From Xiphophorus maculatus (Eukaryota > Chordata > Actinopteri > Cyprinodontiformes > Poeciliidae): DNA of 64,000 nt. Of this stretch, positions 1-12,776 are shown in pieces (within the stretch, counting starts at the first letter, position 1; each line of letters starts with the position of its first letter). The position numbers and the translations under genes are program-made. The notes under the pieces were generated by a model, which saw only the letters and a program-made list of their open reading frames with translations, ran no database searches and was not told the DNA's origin. The DNA lies in assembly GCF_002775205.1 (NCBI RefSeq), contig NC_036456.1, forward strand, positions 27,501,850 to 27,565,849, written 5' to 3'.

Positions 1-1054
1 AACTGGGGTTTACATGTATATTTAAGCCTCCATGTGTAATTTTGACCAAGCACAGATGAGTGAAAATCCACAGTAAATTTACTTAAATGTTTTTATTTGC
101 TGCTGCAAAACGACTCCCAGTGTATCTACTGTTAAAAACAAATTATTAGTTTTCCTAATATTAGATACCACAACATAGAGGGTTTTTTTTTTCTCACAAT
201 GTTCCAAAATGATTGAAAACATAATTTCATGCCTGAAGTTAAATCATAAACTGTAATTAACTGTAATCTGCTTAGCATTTATGAAGCAGTCCTAATTGGG
301 TCATTATCACCTTTGCTGCATAAAACAATAACAAAGAATCACTGGTAGAAGAAATAAAGTTTGTACAGTTTGAACTTTGCGTTGATTGCACACTCAGTAG
401 CGATGTCAGCAGCTTGTCTTGGAAGCTTAAAAATTCACTTTAAATATCTGAATGTGCTTCATTAAAACTTGGTTTTATACATATTTTCACAAGTTGTGTG
501 TTAATTAGTTAGTTCTTAGAGGTGTTAAGTATATTTTATGACTTTCTGAGCTTCTCATGTAACTTACAATAAGGAAAGTTATACATTTCTAAATTCTTCT
601 TTGCTCCTTATATCTTTATTTTTAGATTGAGACCTGAACTGTTCACTCTGCATTTTGCCTTTTAGAGATTTTATATTGAATTAACCCTTTAACCACCAAC
701 AGAACCAACATTAACCTTGTTTCTTCTGTTGCTGACAACCAACCCGCTGTCACTGTCTGTCTTCATCCCTCTGCTTTGGCATCACCTCATCATCATCACC
801 TTCCTCTTCATCAGCATCTATCGGTGTAACATCAACTCACTAGAAGCCGTCTGTCTGTCATCCTTCCTCCCCTTTTCCCCCTCCGTCATGGATCCAAGGT
901 AAGGAGTCTGTCATTCTGTCATTAAAGGACACCGATCATGTCAGCAACAGGTTTTCACAGATCAAACCTGACAGCAGGGCGGTGATGAAGGCAACGCTTC
1001 GTAATGTCGATTATATGATGAGGGACAGAGATAGAAGATGGAGAAAATGAGCAT

Positions 1055-1270
1055 CAGTGCCTTGCAGAAGTATTTGTATGTTTACATATTTTGTCACAAA
1101 ACTTTCATGCATTTTATTGGGACTTTAGGTGGCAAACCAACACAAAGTAGCATAAAATTGTGAGGTGGAAGGGAAATTATATGTGGTTTTGGAGTGAGTG
1201 TTTGTATGAAGCCTCTTAGATAAATACTTTGTAGAATTACAAATGAAAGTCTTTTAATGTAGGTTTGCAG
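1055..1270. repeat. Degraded dispersed repeat, copy 1
   Basis: Shares 'tttgtcacaaaactttcatgc', 'attgggactt', 'gcaaaccaacacaaagtagca' and 'ataaaattgtgaggtgg' with sequences near 4770-4860 and 19590-19690. It looks like an old non-autonomous DNA element; no clean ends remain. Confidence 0.5.
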
Positions 1271-1679
1271 ATCTAGAAACCGACATCTGTGTTTGCCATA
1301 GACTCAATTGGATTTAACTAGGCCGTTCAAACAAATTAACATGCTATGCCGTCTTCACAACAACCCTGATCAGCTGCCTTGTTCCTGCCATCAAGGAAAA
1401 TCATCGTTTTCTACTTTGTCTATTAAATAAGAGAACAATAATGCAAAGATAATTATCTGCAAATATATTGCTTTTATCTATTTTTGGTAATGTTATCACC
1501 TCTTCTAACAACTTATAGCTCAAATATACAAAAACTATTATTATCTGTGTCACAATTATTGATTAGTAACTAACAGGGTTCATCATTGCTGCCATATTGA
1601 TTGTGAAAAATTTGTAGCTCTGGTTGTTTACTTGCCTGAGACTTGAGTGCAAAAATAATACAGTAGATGCAAGAAAGTC

Positions 1680-1905
1680 ATGGGTTTAAAATCCCAGCCT
1701 GAGGCTTTTCTGCGTCGAGTTTATTTCTCCATGCGTGGGTTCTCTCCAGGTACTCCAGTTTTCTCCCACAGTTCACAAACATCACTGTTAGGTCAGTTGA
1801 TTACTCCTAATTATCCTTAGGTGTGTGTGTGTTCATGGTTGTATGTCTCTTGTGTTTGTGTTGCCCTGCGATGAACTGGTGACCTGTCCAGGATGCTTCG
1901 TTGTT
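1680..1905 (+). mobile_element. tRNA-derived SINE, degraded copy lacking its head
   Basis: Body matches the SINE at 11658-12012: 'tgcgtgggttctctccaggt', 'actccagttttctcccacag', 'gttgccctgcgatgaactgg', 'tgacctgtccagg'. The tRNA-like head is eroded and the 3' part is missing. Confidence 0.7.
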
Positions 1906-2608
1906 GATTTCTCTCCTTGACTGGAAGATCAGATTTTGATGGCTCCTTATTTGTTATGAAACAATCTGCCAATTAGTACCCAGGTGACAAAGAACAGGGG
2001 GAGGGATTTTTTGATGTGAAAAATAAGAAAAGACAAGACGCTAAATAAAGTAGCATAACGGAGGCCAATCTTAAGGACTAATAAAATACAGCCGTCTCCC
2101 TGCTCTTTCCCTCTGCCACTCCTGGAGCAGATATGCATGTAGGTGTAGCTGTTTCCCAGCTACTTCTTACTATAATTGATCTCTGAGGGAAAGGAGACTC
2201 TGCAGCTCTGCTTAATAATTAACTGACCAATCTTCAGCCCTGGAGAGGAGAGGGAAAGGAAAAAGGAACGAGCCCGAGAGGAAACGAGAGAGGCAGGCGG
2301 CCCCTTAACGAGCCACTCGACTGGCTTCAGCAGCTCAGGATGGGCAGAACTAAGGAGACGGAGGGAGAGACTGAAGCAGGGAGGTGTAGAATTAAGGCAA
2401 GGAGAGAAAAAAAAGTTAAAATTGACTTATCAGAAGAGTTTGTGTCCTTAGCTGCAGTTAAAATGGAAAACTGTCAGGTTTTATGTTATTTCTTCAGAGA
2501 ATATTGAAAAAAATATATATATTTTGTTTGCATCTCCACCAAAGAATACAGTCCAAAACCTTCAGTAAGGCAGAATATAAATGTCCCTTTTCAATCTCGT
2601 CCATTTAG

Positions 2609-2874
2609 GTCTGTTCCATAGGGCCATTGCTCAGAGCGGCACGGCCATCTCCAGCTGGTCCGTCAACTACCAGCCCCTGAAATACACCAAGAACCTGGCC
2701 AGGAAGGTGGGCTGCACCTACTCAGAGACCGCCGACCTGGTGGACTGCCTGAGGAGGAAGACCTTCAGGGAGCTGGTGGACCAGGACATCCAGCCTGCCC
2801 GCTACCACATCGCCTTTGGCCCCGTGGTGGACGGAGACGTGGTGCCGGACGATCCGGAGATCCTCATGCAGCAG
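2609..2874 (+). CDS. nlgn2: nlgn2 exon: esterase-like domain, [17 protein letters not shown] region
   Basis: Acceptor ccatttag before GTCTG; donor CAG/gtgagg. The exon begins in phase 1 (G from the previous exon completes Gly). It encodes [17 protein letters not shown] and ends ILMQQ. The in-frame ATG at 2581 is intronic and is not the start. Confidence 0.95.
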
Positions 2875-5800
2875 GTGAGGGTCAGATGATGACCTCATCG
2901 TTGTCTGAGTAGCTCTGGAGGAAGTTGAGAAGTCGCAGTGAGGTGTGGATGTGACCTTTCCACACAGTTACAGGTCAGGCTGTGACACTTAGCAGCTGGT
3001 GTGAAACAACATGTTACTCAAAGAAAAATAACTCGGCTTGTACAGGTGGACAGTGTGCTGCTGGTCAGATGTATTATTGTGTATTATTATGAGCGTTGGC
3101 TTGTGTTTCACAGTTAAATAGATTAAGTTTTATTAAGCAAATAACCTTTTATCCTTCAGTTTTATTAATATTTAATTGATCATTTGTATGTTTGAGATGA
3201 ACAAACAAAATTGAAATATGAAAAAATATTTACAGCTTCAATCTATGTGTTTATTTACCATCCTTTTAAATTGAGTTTTCTCTCAGACGTCAATGTTTGG
3301 GTTTCTCTGAAATTCCAAATATGCTAATCAATTTCTGTCAATCAATCAATCAACTTTATTTATACCACAAGGTAGATTTAGTCTTCCAGACGTTCACCCA
3401 TCTATTCGTTTGTTTTTAATATTTATGAAAGCAGATAATATTGTCAACATTTAGTAGAATTTTTTTTTTTAATTATTCAAACTTTTTCTAAACAGCACTT
3501 TCTTTGCAGCCATGTGTAATATAAAGTTCTTTACAGAGGTTAAAAAAACTGAAAAATCACAAGAAAAACACAATGAAATGATCAAAATCATCTAATTAAA
3601 TAATTAATTATTGCTAATAAAACAATAAGGAATTAAAAGTTAATAAAATTAAGAAATACAACCCAGAAGATTAGATTAGTGACGATTCAGTGAAGATAGA
3701 TGTAAGTTGTTCAAGGAGGAAGGTAAAGTGATTATCCAAAGCCTATTAATATAGAATAGTAAAGAATAAGGTACTTAAAACATAAAACAGTACTTGTCAT
3801 GTCAGCCTTCTTATGTAAACGCAGGAAAACTAATTTAATCTTCTCTCACCTGCTGATTTTGTTATTGACGTCTGAAAGGTGTTTCATATTGCTTAACTTT
3901 TTTACATTTATAAACAGCAGTTTGACAATAATTAAAATGTGGAATTAATCTGCACTGAAGGAGAAATTTGTGGGGGAAAAAAGCATCACAGCACCTTTAG
4001 TAATAACTATAGGTTCAGGTCTTGTCTAAATTTACAAGACTTGTAATTCTGTTTTTGTGCCACCAGGGGGAGTTCCTCAACTATGACATCCTCATAGGTG
4101 TGAACCAGGGAGAAGGACTGAAATTTGTGGACGACAGCGAGGACAACGATGGCATCTCTGCTGCAGCGTTCGACTACACAATCTCTAACTTTGTGGACAA
4201 CCTCTACGGATATCCTGAAGGTGAGGAACCTCGACCCCGAACATCCGTCAGTCTTTGAAATCTCTCTCCACATGATCCTGTTTTATATGAACTGTTTCAA
4301 GGAGCTATTCTTGAACATAAAGAAAACACCTCAGAATCACAGCTCCCCATTGAAGTGTGCATCTTTAAAACAATGTGTGAGCAAGAAAATGAGAAGAAAC
4401 AAAAAGCGAGTTTGGTGGAGTGTACCAGCCAAGACAAGCATACTAATGAGATCGCCTATCATGGAGATTATCTTTCGCCGCGGTGGGTCTGTGCTTTGGC
4501 CTTTGGGGCTCTGTGGGCACTAATGCTGTCGCTCATCAGCCCCCAGGCAGCCGCCGCCTCCCAATCACAGTGCTGTTGTTCCCAACAGCTCAGCCTGCAA
4601 ACCCCTCGCAGCAAGCCGCAGTCCAAATACACACGTTTTGAATAATGCAGCTCCTTCTCAAGTTCTCGTCATTGTGGTATCTGAAAGGCAAATTCTGTTC
4701 ACTTTCTCTCGCCTTTTAACATACGCCGCCTTGAAAACTTACTCACAATCCCTGAGGTTTTTTGAATTTTGCCACATTACAGCCACAAACTTCAATGCAT
4801 TTTAGAGAAATTTCATGTGGTAGACCAGCACAAAGTGGTTTATGATTGTGAAATGGAGGCAAAGTCCCTCTTGGCTGTCACATTTTTTACAACCAGAAAT
4901 CATAATAATCTGGTGTGCATATTTCTGTCTGCTGCTATCAACAAGACAAAATGTGAAAATATTCAATATATACTTTTACAAAGCACTACATCTTAGCTTG
5001 TTAGAAATGTGCCTAGTTAAAATCCACATGGTTCCTGTCTACCTCAGCTTTCTTGATCACATTTCTTAATTTCCTTATCTCCTGTTTTCTTGCAGGCAAA
5101 GACATCCTGAGAGAAACCATAAAGTTCATGTACACAGACTGGGCAGACAGGGACAATGGTGACATGAGAAGAAAGACTCTCCTAGCTTTGTTCACAGACC
5201 ACCAGTGGGTGGCGCCAGCTGTGGCCACTGCCAAACTTCACGCCGAGTTCCAGTCACCTGTTTATTTCTACACATTTTACCACCACTGCCAGACAGAGAC
5301 GCGACCCGAATGGGCTGATGCCGCACACGGAGATGAGATCCCGTACGTGTTTGGCGTGCCGATGATCGGCGCCACAGACCTGTTCCCGTGCAACTTCTCG
5401 AAGAATGACGTGATGCTGAGTGCTGTGGTCATGACTTACTGGACTAATTTTGCCAAAACTGGGTAGGTTGAATTTTAACCTGACATATTTTAGTTCTGTC
5501 TTAGTCAGTAGTTATTGATACATTGGAACTGGACCTTTATTGAGGCATCCATGGTGTGTTTCCAAAACATTCTCAATGCCTTTTCACATTAATCAATGAT
5601 TCTCTTTTCGTTTTCCATCAGCGACCCCAACCTCCCCGTCCCTCAGGACACTAAGTTCATTCACACCAAACCCAATCGCTTTGAAGAGGTCATCTGGACA
5701 AAGTTCAACCCAAAGGACAAGCAGTATCTCCATATCGGCTTAAAACCTCGAGTTAGGGACAACTACAGGGCGAACAAGGTGGCTTTCTGGCTAGAACTTG

Positions 5801-6459
5801 TCCCCCATCTTCATAGCCTACATGAGATCTTCCCAACTACAACCCGATCACCATCTGGCCCTGGTCCAGGCCCGGACACCTATAGACCCAGGCCAAGGAC
5901 TCCAGGTCCTCGAACCACTCCCCACCCTTACTCAACCTTCACCTCTGATCCTGAAACCGAGGGCTCGGACCGTCCAATCCAGGACCTCTTTCCTGGAGAC
6001 ACCCGTGACTACTCCACTGAGCTGAGTGTCACGGTTGCTGTGGGAGCCTCTCTTCTGTTCCTCAACATCCTGGCATTCGCAGCCCTTTACTACAAACGCG
6101 ACAAACGGCACGAGATGCGACGGCACCGACTGTCTCCTCAGCGCGGCGTACCCGCCAATGACCTCGCTCACAGCCAGGAGGAGGAAATCATGTCCCTGCA
6201 GATGAAGCACTCGGAGCACGACGCTCACCACGACCTGGAGCCCCTTCGACCACATGACATCCTGCGACCCGCCTGCCCGCCCGACTACACGCTGGCGCTG
6301 CGCCGGGCTCCGGACGATGTGCCGTTGATGACGCCCAACACCATCACTATGATCCCAAGCACCATCACCAGCATGCAGCCTCTTCATGCCTTCAACACCT
6401 TCCCCTCCACCGGCCACAACAACACCCTGCCACACCCCCACTCCACCACAAGGGTATAG
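2609..6459 (+). CDS. nlgn2: Neuroligin-2, C-terminal 541 residues (four last coding exons)
   Basis: Postsynaptic adhesion protein of inhibitory synapses that binds presynaptic neurexin. The coding exons are 2609-2874, 4067-4220, 5096-5462 and 5622-6459, all with AG/GT borders and matching phases; with the first base of the split Gly codon they give 541 residues plus stop. The order is: C-terminal half of the cholinesterase-like domain, a Pro/Thr-rich stalk, one membrane helix ([19 protein letters not shown]), and a cytoplasmic tail. The tail holds the gephyrin-binding motif around [18 protein letters not shown] and ends in HSTTRV, a class I PDZ ligand. Paralogue choice rests on NLGN2-like wording ([33 protein letters not shown] end) rather than NLGN1/3. 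Mammalian NLGN2 is about 835 residues, so roughly the first third lies upstream of the window. I cannot tell nlgn2a from nlgn2b. Confidence 0.95.
2875..4066 (+). other. nlgn2 intron, AT-rich
   Basis: Between two clear exons. It is AT-rich with short poly-T and poly-A runs and a short 'atcaatcaatcaactttatttata' type motif at 3340-3365 resembling a repeat tail. No other feature seen. Confidence 0.7.
4067..4220 (+). CDS. nlgn2: nlgn2 exon: [17 protein letters not shown] region
   Basis: Acceptor ccaccag, donor GAAG/gtgagg. It continues MQQ with [20 protein letters not shown] and ends NLYGYPEG across the next junction. Intact esterase-fold sequence. Confidence 0.95.
4221..5095 (+). other. nlgn2 intron with a degraded dispersed repeat
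   Basis: At about 4755-4990 it carries the family 'ttttgccacattacagccacaaacttcaatgcattttagag', also present near 1085 and 19590. The open frames here (132 and 96 residues) show no protein similarity that I recognise. Confidence 0.6.
4755..4990. repeat. Degraded dispersed repeat, copy 2
   Basis: Contains 'ttttgccacattacagccac', 'agaccagcacaaagtgg' and 'gattgtgaaatggaggcaaa', in the same order as the copy near 1085. Confidence 0.5.
5096..5462 (+). CDS. nlgn2: nlgn2 exon: [20 protein letters not shown] region
   Basis: Acceptor ttcttgcag, donor GG/gtaggt. It encodes the conserved [19 protein letters not shown] and [20 protein letters not shown] stretches and ends TNFAKTG. The reading frame is uninterrupted. 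Confidence 0.95.
5622..6459 (+). CDS. nlgn2: nlgn2 terminal coding exon: stalk, membrane helix, cytoplasmic tail
   Basis: Acceptor ttccatcag, stop TAG at 6457-6459. It starts [20 protein letters not shown], passes through a Pro-rich stalk, then the membrane helix flanked by DYSTELS and YYKRDKRHE, and ends TTRV. A 180-residue open frame on the opposite strand is a shadow of this GC-rich exon. Confidence 0.95.
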
Positions 6460-7465
6460 TAGGGACTGGCCCACCCAGCACCACCTAAAGACAGGGAGTA
6501 CTGGATCTCCTACTGATCTAGAAGGGAGGCCTGTGGTTGAGGGCCTTCATTCTGTTCTTACATTCTCTTGTTTCTCAAAAAGGAACTCCACCTCCTCCAT
6601 CATGTGCTGTACAGCTTAGCAGGAGACATAATGAACTAAAATGAACTGCGTTGGAGCAGATGATCAGCTCGGAGGTGACGTCGATCTTTCAGACATACCT
6701 TTTCCCAGGAGGGTGCACAGTTTCCAGTCTAAAGAAATTTTCAAAGGGACAAACGCTTTTGGACCTTTGATGTTCTCTCTTTTTTACTTTGGTGTCAGCT
6801 TTTACTGTCTTCTAGAGTGTTGTGTGAAGTTTCTTATTTGTTTCTTTTCTACATCTGTGTCTTACTTACAGCTCATTTGACTTCTCCCCTCCTTAGGGTG
6901 CTTCTTTGCTTTAAGGAGCAACAACGTACTGAGATGTCAGAAGTAACGTTGTTTCAGTCTACCATTACGGTTCGTGCCAAATGTGTTTTTGCTTTCTGAT
7001 CAAGGTTGAAATGAATTTTAATCCCTGGCTGATAACACGGGCTGTATGTTCTCATGACCAAGTGCCAAACTGGCCTTTGATTGTGGTTTTCTTTCATTCA
7101 TCTTGTTTATTTTTGTTGTTGTTCAAGTGTTTTAATGTGGAAAGATTTTTGCTGACAATATAGTTATAGAGAAATGATATTATATATAGTTCTATATAAA
7201 TGTGTACAAAGGAGAAAGAATATAAAGGGGGTTTTCTCAATGGGGATCTATGCATGAATTATTTTTCAAGAAAGGCAACATGGAAAAAGGATGAAGAATC
7301 TGTCACCGCACGTTTTCCCAATTCTGAGTCCAAATTAAATATTTCTCAGCTCATATAATTCTCCCACAAATTCATTAAAATAGGAAATTGCCACCAATCA
7401 CAGATAATCCACCAGTTAAAGCAACAAAGCTCATCACACCTTTTTATTAAATAAATTAGACATTA
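6460..7465 (+). other. nlgn2: nlgn2 3' UTR, 3' end uncertain
   Basis: Non-coding sequence directly after the stop codon. The nearest AATAAA-type signal I see is in taaataaatt near 7450, so the transcript may end just after it. This end is a guess: neuroligin 3' UTRs can be longer. Confidence 0.4.
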
Positions 7466-10400
7466 GTTCAACATGAGACGATGCATTCCAACATTACCTG
7501 CTTTCTGTCAGTTCTTTGGGTTCCCAAATATATTTTACTTTTAACAGAAAGAGATGTTTTGTCATTGATTATACATTCAGTTGATCAGTGCCTATGAAGT
7601 GGACGTATTAAATTACACAGATTATATCAGAACCACTTTTCAGCCAACTATAGGAGACAGATAGGCAAGCTAACTCATCTCACCTGGTTATCTTCCATAT
7701 CTCCACCCATTTTCTAAATATTTTTGACAACCACATTTTCCTATCAGTAATCTCCACTGATTATCCGGTGTAGCTTCAAGCACACTGAGGGTACCTGGAG
7801 GGTTTTAACAGCCTGCAGTGCAGAGCTGCAGATGATGAAGGAGTTTCTCAACAGGGTAAAGGTAACACAGTAGATGTCTGTTGTTTCTAATTGTTCTCCT
7901 TCTGTTAGTTTAGGAATATATCATTTTACAGCTCTGCTTTTCAAGATGAAGATGTCAAACATGCATTATGGGTCCGTTAGCAGAGCAGGAACACGTGGTA
8001 GCTAACATGGCTGACAGGAGTCACCGTTGCTGTCTTTGAACATGCGCTAGCTTTAGCTTGTTTTTATTTTTCATTTTCTTACTGATTGGTGGTTGGGGAG
8101 GGCTGGAAACTGGTTAATAGGCCAAGCAGCTGCTCCAGGCTGAGATTTTATAAACTACTGAACGGGAAATGTGCACAATGCAAATCACATGAGTGGACAA
8201 AGTCTGCAGATCAGGACCCAAGAAGATAAACGGACATGCTGTGGCCAAGAGGAGGATGAAGAAAAACTCGCACAGCCTTAAATGTTGAAATTTGAACCAG
8301 AAGAGAAAACAAGCTGATCAAAAGAAGATTAAAAACATTCAAAGACTCTTTCTGTCTGAATTATTAGCCAGGGGGACGACCTGCTAATCTGTCAAAATAT
8401 GAATTCTTTTGTACTCACTCCTGTGGACAAAGGAGGCGGTAACAGGTTGTGAAGACGATCCGATCACAGCAGCTGGGAAGAAAACATTAGTCCTGGATGT
8501 GGTGGTTTGTTTTATATGTTAGCACTAGAGGGCGCCATTGTGGCAGATTTCATTCAGTCCAGAGGAACTGAAGACAAACAGTCCTGGTGGGAGGATCGAT
8601 GGAGATACACAACATCTGGATCAGGATCAAAACTGTACATTTTTAAGTGTAAGAATCAAACAGATGAAATATTTGTAAATATTAAGTTTCTTGTTTTGTT
8701 TTGTTTTCGTTTTTTGGGGGGGGGGGGGTGGATGAATGATATGCTTATTTGGTGACAACAAAAGACAACAGGTGCAGTTTGCAATGAAAACAAATCAGAG
8801 CAAGGAAATGAGTATTCACTCATAATCAACAGGAAAAGATTTAGTTTTTAAACTTTTGACAGACCATCGTCATGTAGATATGCTGTAGCATCATGATTCA
8901 ACCTGAATCAGGAAAGTTTCTGTAGCAGAATTTTACTAAAAGCCTCACACAACAAAAACCCCAAAATCCTGAAAACATGACAAAATAGTCCAAGTCTGAA
9001 TTATCTGCATGGGATTTTTTTTCTTTATTTATGAAACTTTTCATTGTTAAATATTCTTTTCATAACCACGTAACCATTTTAACTACTGAATTACTACAAC
9101 TTTAAAGTCAAACAGCGCCTATAAATTTAACCTTTTTTCACTAATTTGATCCCATTTCAAACAGTCCTATAGCAACAAATTCACTTTATGAAATATAATA
9201 TTGTCATGTAGCGGTGTTTCATGTAGCTGCTTATTTATGTGTGGGAAACATGTTAGGGCTTTAACACCATCTGATGCCTCATGAGATCACAGAGGTGGTC
9301 CAACCTTTTGATTTGTGTTGGTTTGTTCTAGTTAAAGTTCCTCCTGCAGTGAAGTAATGCAGCAGAAAGGTTGATGAGAAAATGGACATTGTATCAGATT
9401 GGATCTTATATCAGTTCAGATGGGCATCAAATCAAATCAAATCATTCAACAAATATTCAAGTGATTCAAACTGGGTCTCCATAAATAATCTGCACCTGTT
9501 GTCTTGCATTTTATATTATATGTTGAATTCAGAAACCCAAGACTTGAGATGAACAAATCTGTTAAATAATGGAAAATAAAAAAAGATTAAAAAAGGAAAG
9601 TGAAATCATATAAATAAATGAGGTGATGATATTTCTGTTACTTTAGAAGTTATTATACACTGTATGCTGTGATTCTGATCTGGGAACATTAAAGACATTC
9701 ATAGCCAGACTGCAGTCTGTGTCTCCTTTTGTTAACATAATGCAAAACTGGAACAAATTTCAAAACTGTTTATTACTATTTCATAAAATAATAAAGTACA
9801 TTAAAAGTACCAGTTAATTTAAAAACAGCTTTATAATTTTTTATAATTTGACATCCATATTTTTTCAGCTCAGTTCTAAGCCCTTTTGTAATTAATAACT
9901 ATGGACTTTTCTACACTTTTTGTTTTGCTCATAGATGCATTTATTTAGCTTTAAGTTTTTATCTTTTCTAGATTGTTTTTCCCATAAGCCTCTTTACTTC
10001 CATGTGTTTTTTATATTTTTGTGCCTTCTGTTTTTTCTGTTTCTGCCTCATTATGTAAGTGAAGATCATGTGTGTTAAGGTGCCAAGTTCTGCCTATGGG
10101 TGGGTTAGTATTTTAAGTCATATATATATATAATCATCAGATTAGGCATAACAACATATGTTGTTAATGTAGTAAACAATTAAGGTGTTGGCCTTGACCT
10201 CTACATAGCAGAATAACACTGACTGACTGACTTGACACAAATACAGTAGTTGTTACTCATATTTTCAACTATATGATTACAAAAATTAAAAACATTCCTG
10301 CAATATGTGACATAAATCCAGCACCTTCACTTTATCAGATTTAGGTTAGAAAGATGTATAGTCAGACTGTAGCATGCATTATTCATATATTATTTGTCAT

Positions 10401-10508
10401 TTAATGGCTTTCTGGCAGTTAAAACCTGGTTGTCCTCTGGGTGGTAATGCTTTCTTCCAGATTTCCACCAGAGGGCGTCATAAGAGAAGTACCTGAAAGG
10501 TGGATCTC
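7466..10508. other. Intergenic DNA without recognised genes
   Basis: AT-rich, non-coding in all frames apart from short chance ORFs. A poly-G run lies at 8716-8727 and a short (AT)n near 10120-10130. No recognised RNA gene or transposon end. Confidence 0.6.
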
Positions 10509-10735
10509 TATGAGGGGCCGTTTAGGACGAAAACTATGGTTTGTCTCTCATACACTACTACAGACTCACACACACACATACAAATACTAAAATTGTACAT
10601 ATACACTACTAAAATATCACACACGCATACAATTTTTCTTTCACACACACACAAAATACTAAAATTGCGCATATTCACTAATATCACACGCGGATACAAT
10701 TTTTTTTTCTCACACACATACATACAAGACCCCAA
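10509..10735 (+). mobile_element. Single end of the fold-back element family (degenerate)
   Basis: Begins TATGAGGGGCCGTTTAGGAC, the same 20 bases that begin the 44628-47035 element, followed by a similar 'tttgtctctcatacactact' array of CA-rich units (cacacacgcatac...). I found no second inverted end within 1 kb, so this is a truncated or deleted copy. Confidence 0.75.
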
Positions 10736-11657
10736 TGATGAACGGCACCATTGGACTTCTGCTTTCTCGCAGTTTCCTAGTGAAGTAAAGAGAGTAGTGA
10801 GAAAGCATGTTCGTGTGTGGGGGTGTGCATGTTTGTGTGTGGTGTGTTGTGTGTGTGTGTGTGCTGAAATATGGTTCATAGCTGCAATGAAACATATAGA
10901 ATTGGACATTTTTTTATCGTTTTTACACTTCAGCTTGACTGCTGGGTCAAATTGACCCGAACAGTATCTATGTATGAAGTAGATGCAGGAGGGGGTTGCA
11001 AATGTGTAAAATGAATAAATGTTCAATTTATATGTAGAGTGCACCTATTTAGAGAAATAGAAAAAGTTTCATGCAAAAAAAATACTTCCAACTATTTTTT
11101 TAAAAAAAATTTAAACTTGAAAATGGGTCAATTTGACCCGCAACGTAACATACATACATAACTGCACACCAGACTGTCTGGTCCTGAGGCTTTGACATAA
11201 TTAGTCAAGACTAAATGTAGAAACTGGATTAAGAAAACAAAACTCTAAATGAAAGAAGCCATTCTAGACCTGACTGTGTTTGTATTGATAATATTATCCA
11301 TAGAAATCTCTTGTTAGTCTCAACATGAAACTTGTGTGTTAACATTTCCAATGTTGAAACACTTGAGAGAAAAACAGCAGCTGGATTTGGATGTATCTTA
11401 AGTTACCACTAGGGGGCGGGATTGCAGTAAAGTTTGAAGATCCATGACTGAATACAAAACTAACCAGCATATAAGAGAAACACAGTATTGAAATAATGCT
11501 CCAAACTGTACATTTTAAAATCTAATGAATTAAATAAACAAAATATTTTCAAAATATTAAGCTTAATATTTTTGGAGGACATATATTATTTTATTCTTTT
11601 GAGAATCATTTGTGGTTCGATAGTTTTACATTAAAAAAAAAAAATGTTTACAACCCT

Positions 11658-12012
11658 GGCTGCACAGTGGCGCAGTAGTTAGCACTGTTGCAAGAAGGTC
11701 CCGGGTTCGATTCCTGGCCCAGGGTCTTTCTGCACAGAGTTTGCATGTTCTCCCTGTTCATGGTGGGTTCTCTCCGGGTACTCCGGCTTTCTCCCACAGT
11801 CCAAAAACATAAATATCAGGTTAATTGGTCTCTCTACATTCTCCTGAGGTGTGAGTGTGTTTGTCCTGTCTGTCTCTGTGTTGCCCTACGACAGATTGGT
11901 GACCTGTCCAGGGTGACCTTGCCTCTCGCCTGAAACGTTCGCTGGAGATAGGCACCAGCACCTCTCCTGACCCCACTAGGGAAAAAGGTGTTAGAAAATG
12001 GATGGATGGATG
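11658..12012 (+). mobile_element. tRNA-derived SINE, near full length
   Basis: Starts ggctgcacagtggcgcagta (A-box-like GTGGCGCAGTAGTTAGC) and has a B-box-like GGTTCGATTCC at 11705-11715. The body reads through 'gcatgttctccc', 'tccgggtactccggctttct', 'tgacctgtccagggtgacc' and 'ggagataggcaccagcacc', and ends in a (ATGG)n tail. It is the same family as three minus-strand copies in the 23.9-30.5 kb array. Confidence 0.88.
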
Positions 12013-12776
12013 ATTTACTGTTGTAAAATGCTTTATAGAAATACAAGAGAAATAAATATTGAAGACTTGAGATTAACCAAACTGATTGTGGAGCGAGAAA
12101 AATTAACAAAGTCCAAACCTTGTTAAAGAGAAAGAACAAAACACAGCTTTATTTCACATCTGCACAGATGGAGAACTCAGAAGAGATCTAACTAGACAAA
12201 GGAATCACCTCTCTATATATACTGTATACTGTCCTTCTCCCACAGACAGAGTGTCATCACCAACATTCCCAAGGAGCTTATCAGATTAATACACACACAG
12301 AGAAAAATGCAACTTTCAGTTAAAAATGGGTTTCAGACAGAATATTCTGTGCCTAATAATAATCGCTCAGCCATCGGTCTGGTCTTGTCACTCCGCAAGG
12401 TATGACAACTATTTACTTATCGTCTGTTGCTAAGCTTCTGACCCACTGAGGCTAAAAAGAGAAACAATGACTCTGTAAGACTGAGTGAGACATAATAAAC
12501 TGATTAAACATTGTAAGATTAATATTAAACAAACTTCTAATAAAAGTAAACACACTGTGAATAATTATTTTATTCCACATGATAAATATTGAAATATATA
12601 GAAGAGTTTATCAAAGGTAATAATATTTCTATCACTTTAGAAGTTACTGTATTTAAGTGTTAAGATCCATATCTTCTTCTGAGTCGTTTCTTCCCATCCT
12701 CTGCCGTCAGACTAAATACTTTACATTCAAATTAATTTCCTCTACTGCCGGTCTGTTTATTTGAAGCTTCCGGGTG

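Larger units (their letters stand above)
1..2608 (+). other. Intron of nlgn2 upstream of the first exon seen
   Basis: No neuroligin exon found here. The stretch holds a degraded dispersed repeat (about 1055-1270), a degraded SINE (about 1680-1905) and a GA-rich stretch at 2230-2410. A donor-like CCAAG/gtaagg at 899 ends no recognisable neuroligin sequence and is in the wrong phase for the next exon. Confidence 0.6.

Noticed and set aside
717..902. 61-residue ORF ending at a good-looking splice donor
   Set aside because: Hydrophobic, no neuroligin similarity, and its donor phase does not fit the next exon at 2609.
5932..6474. 180-residue minus-strand ORF
   Set aside because: Shadow of the GC-rich last neuroligin exon.
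10500..11044. Overlapping 151- and 178-residue ORFs on both strands
   Set aside because: They are translations of CA/GT-rich tandem repeats, with no plausible protein composition.
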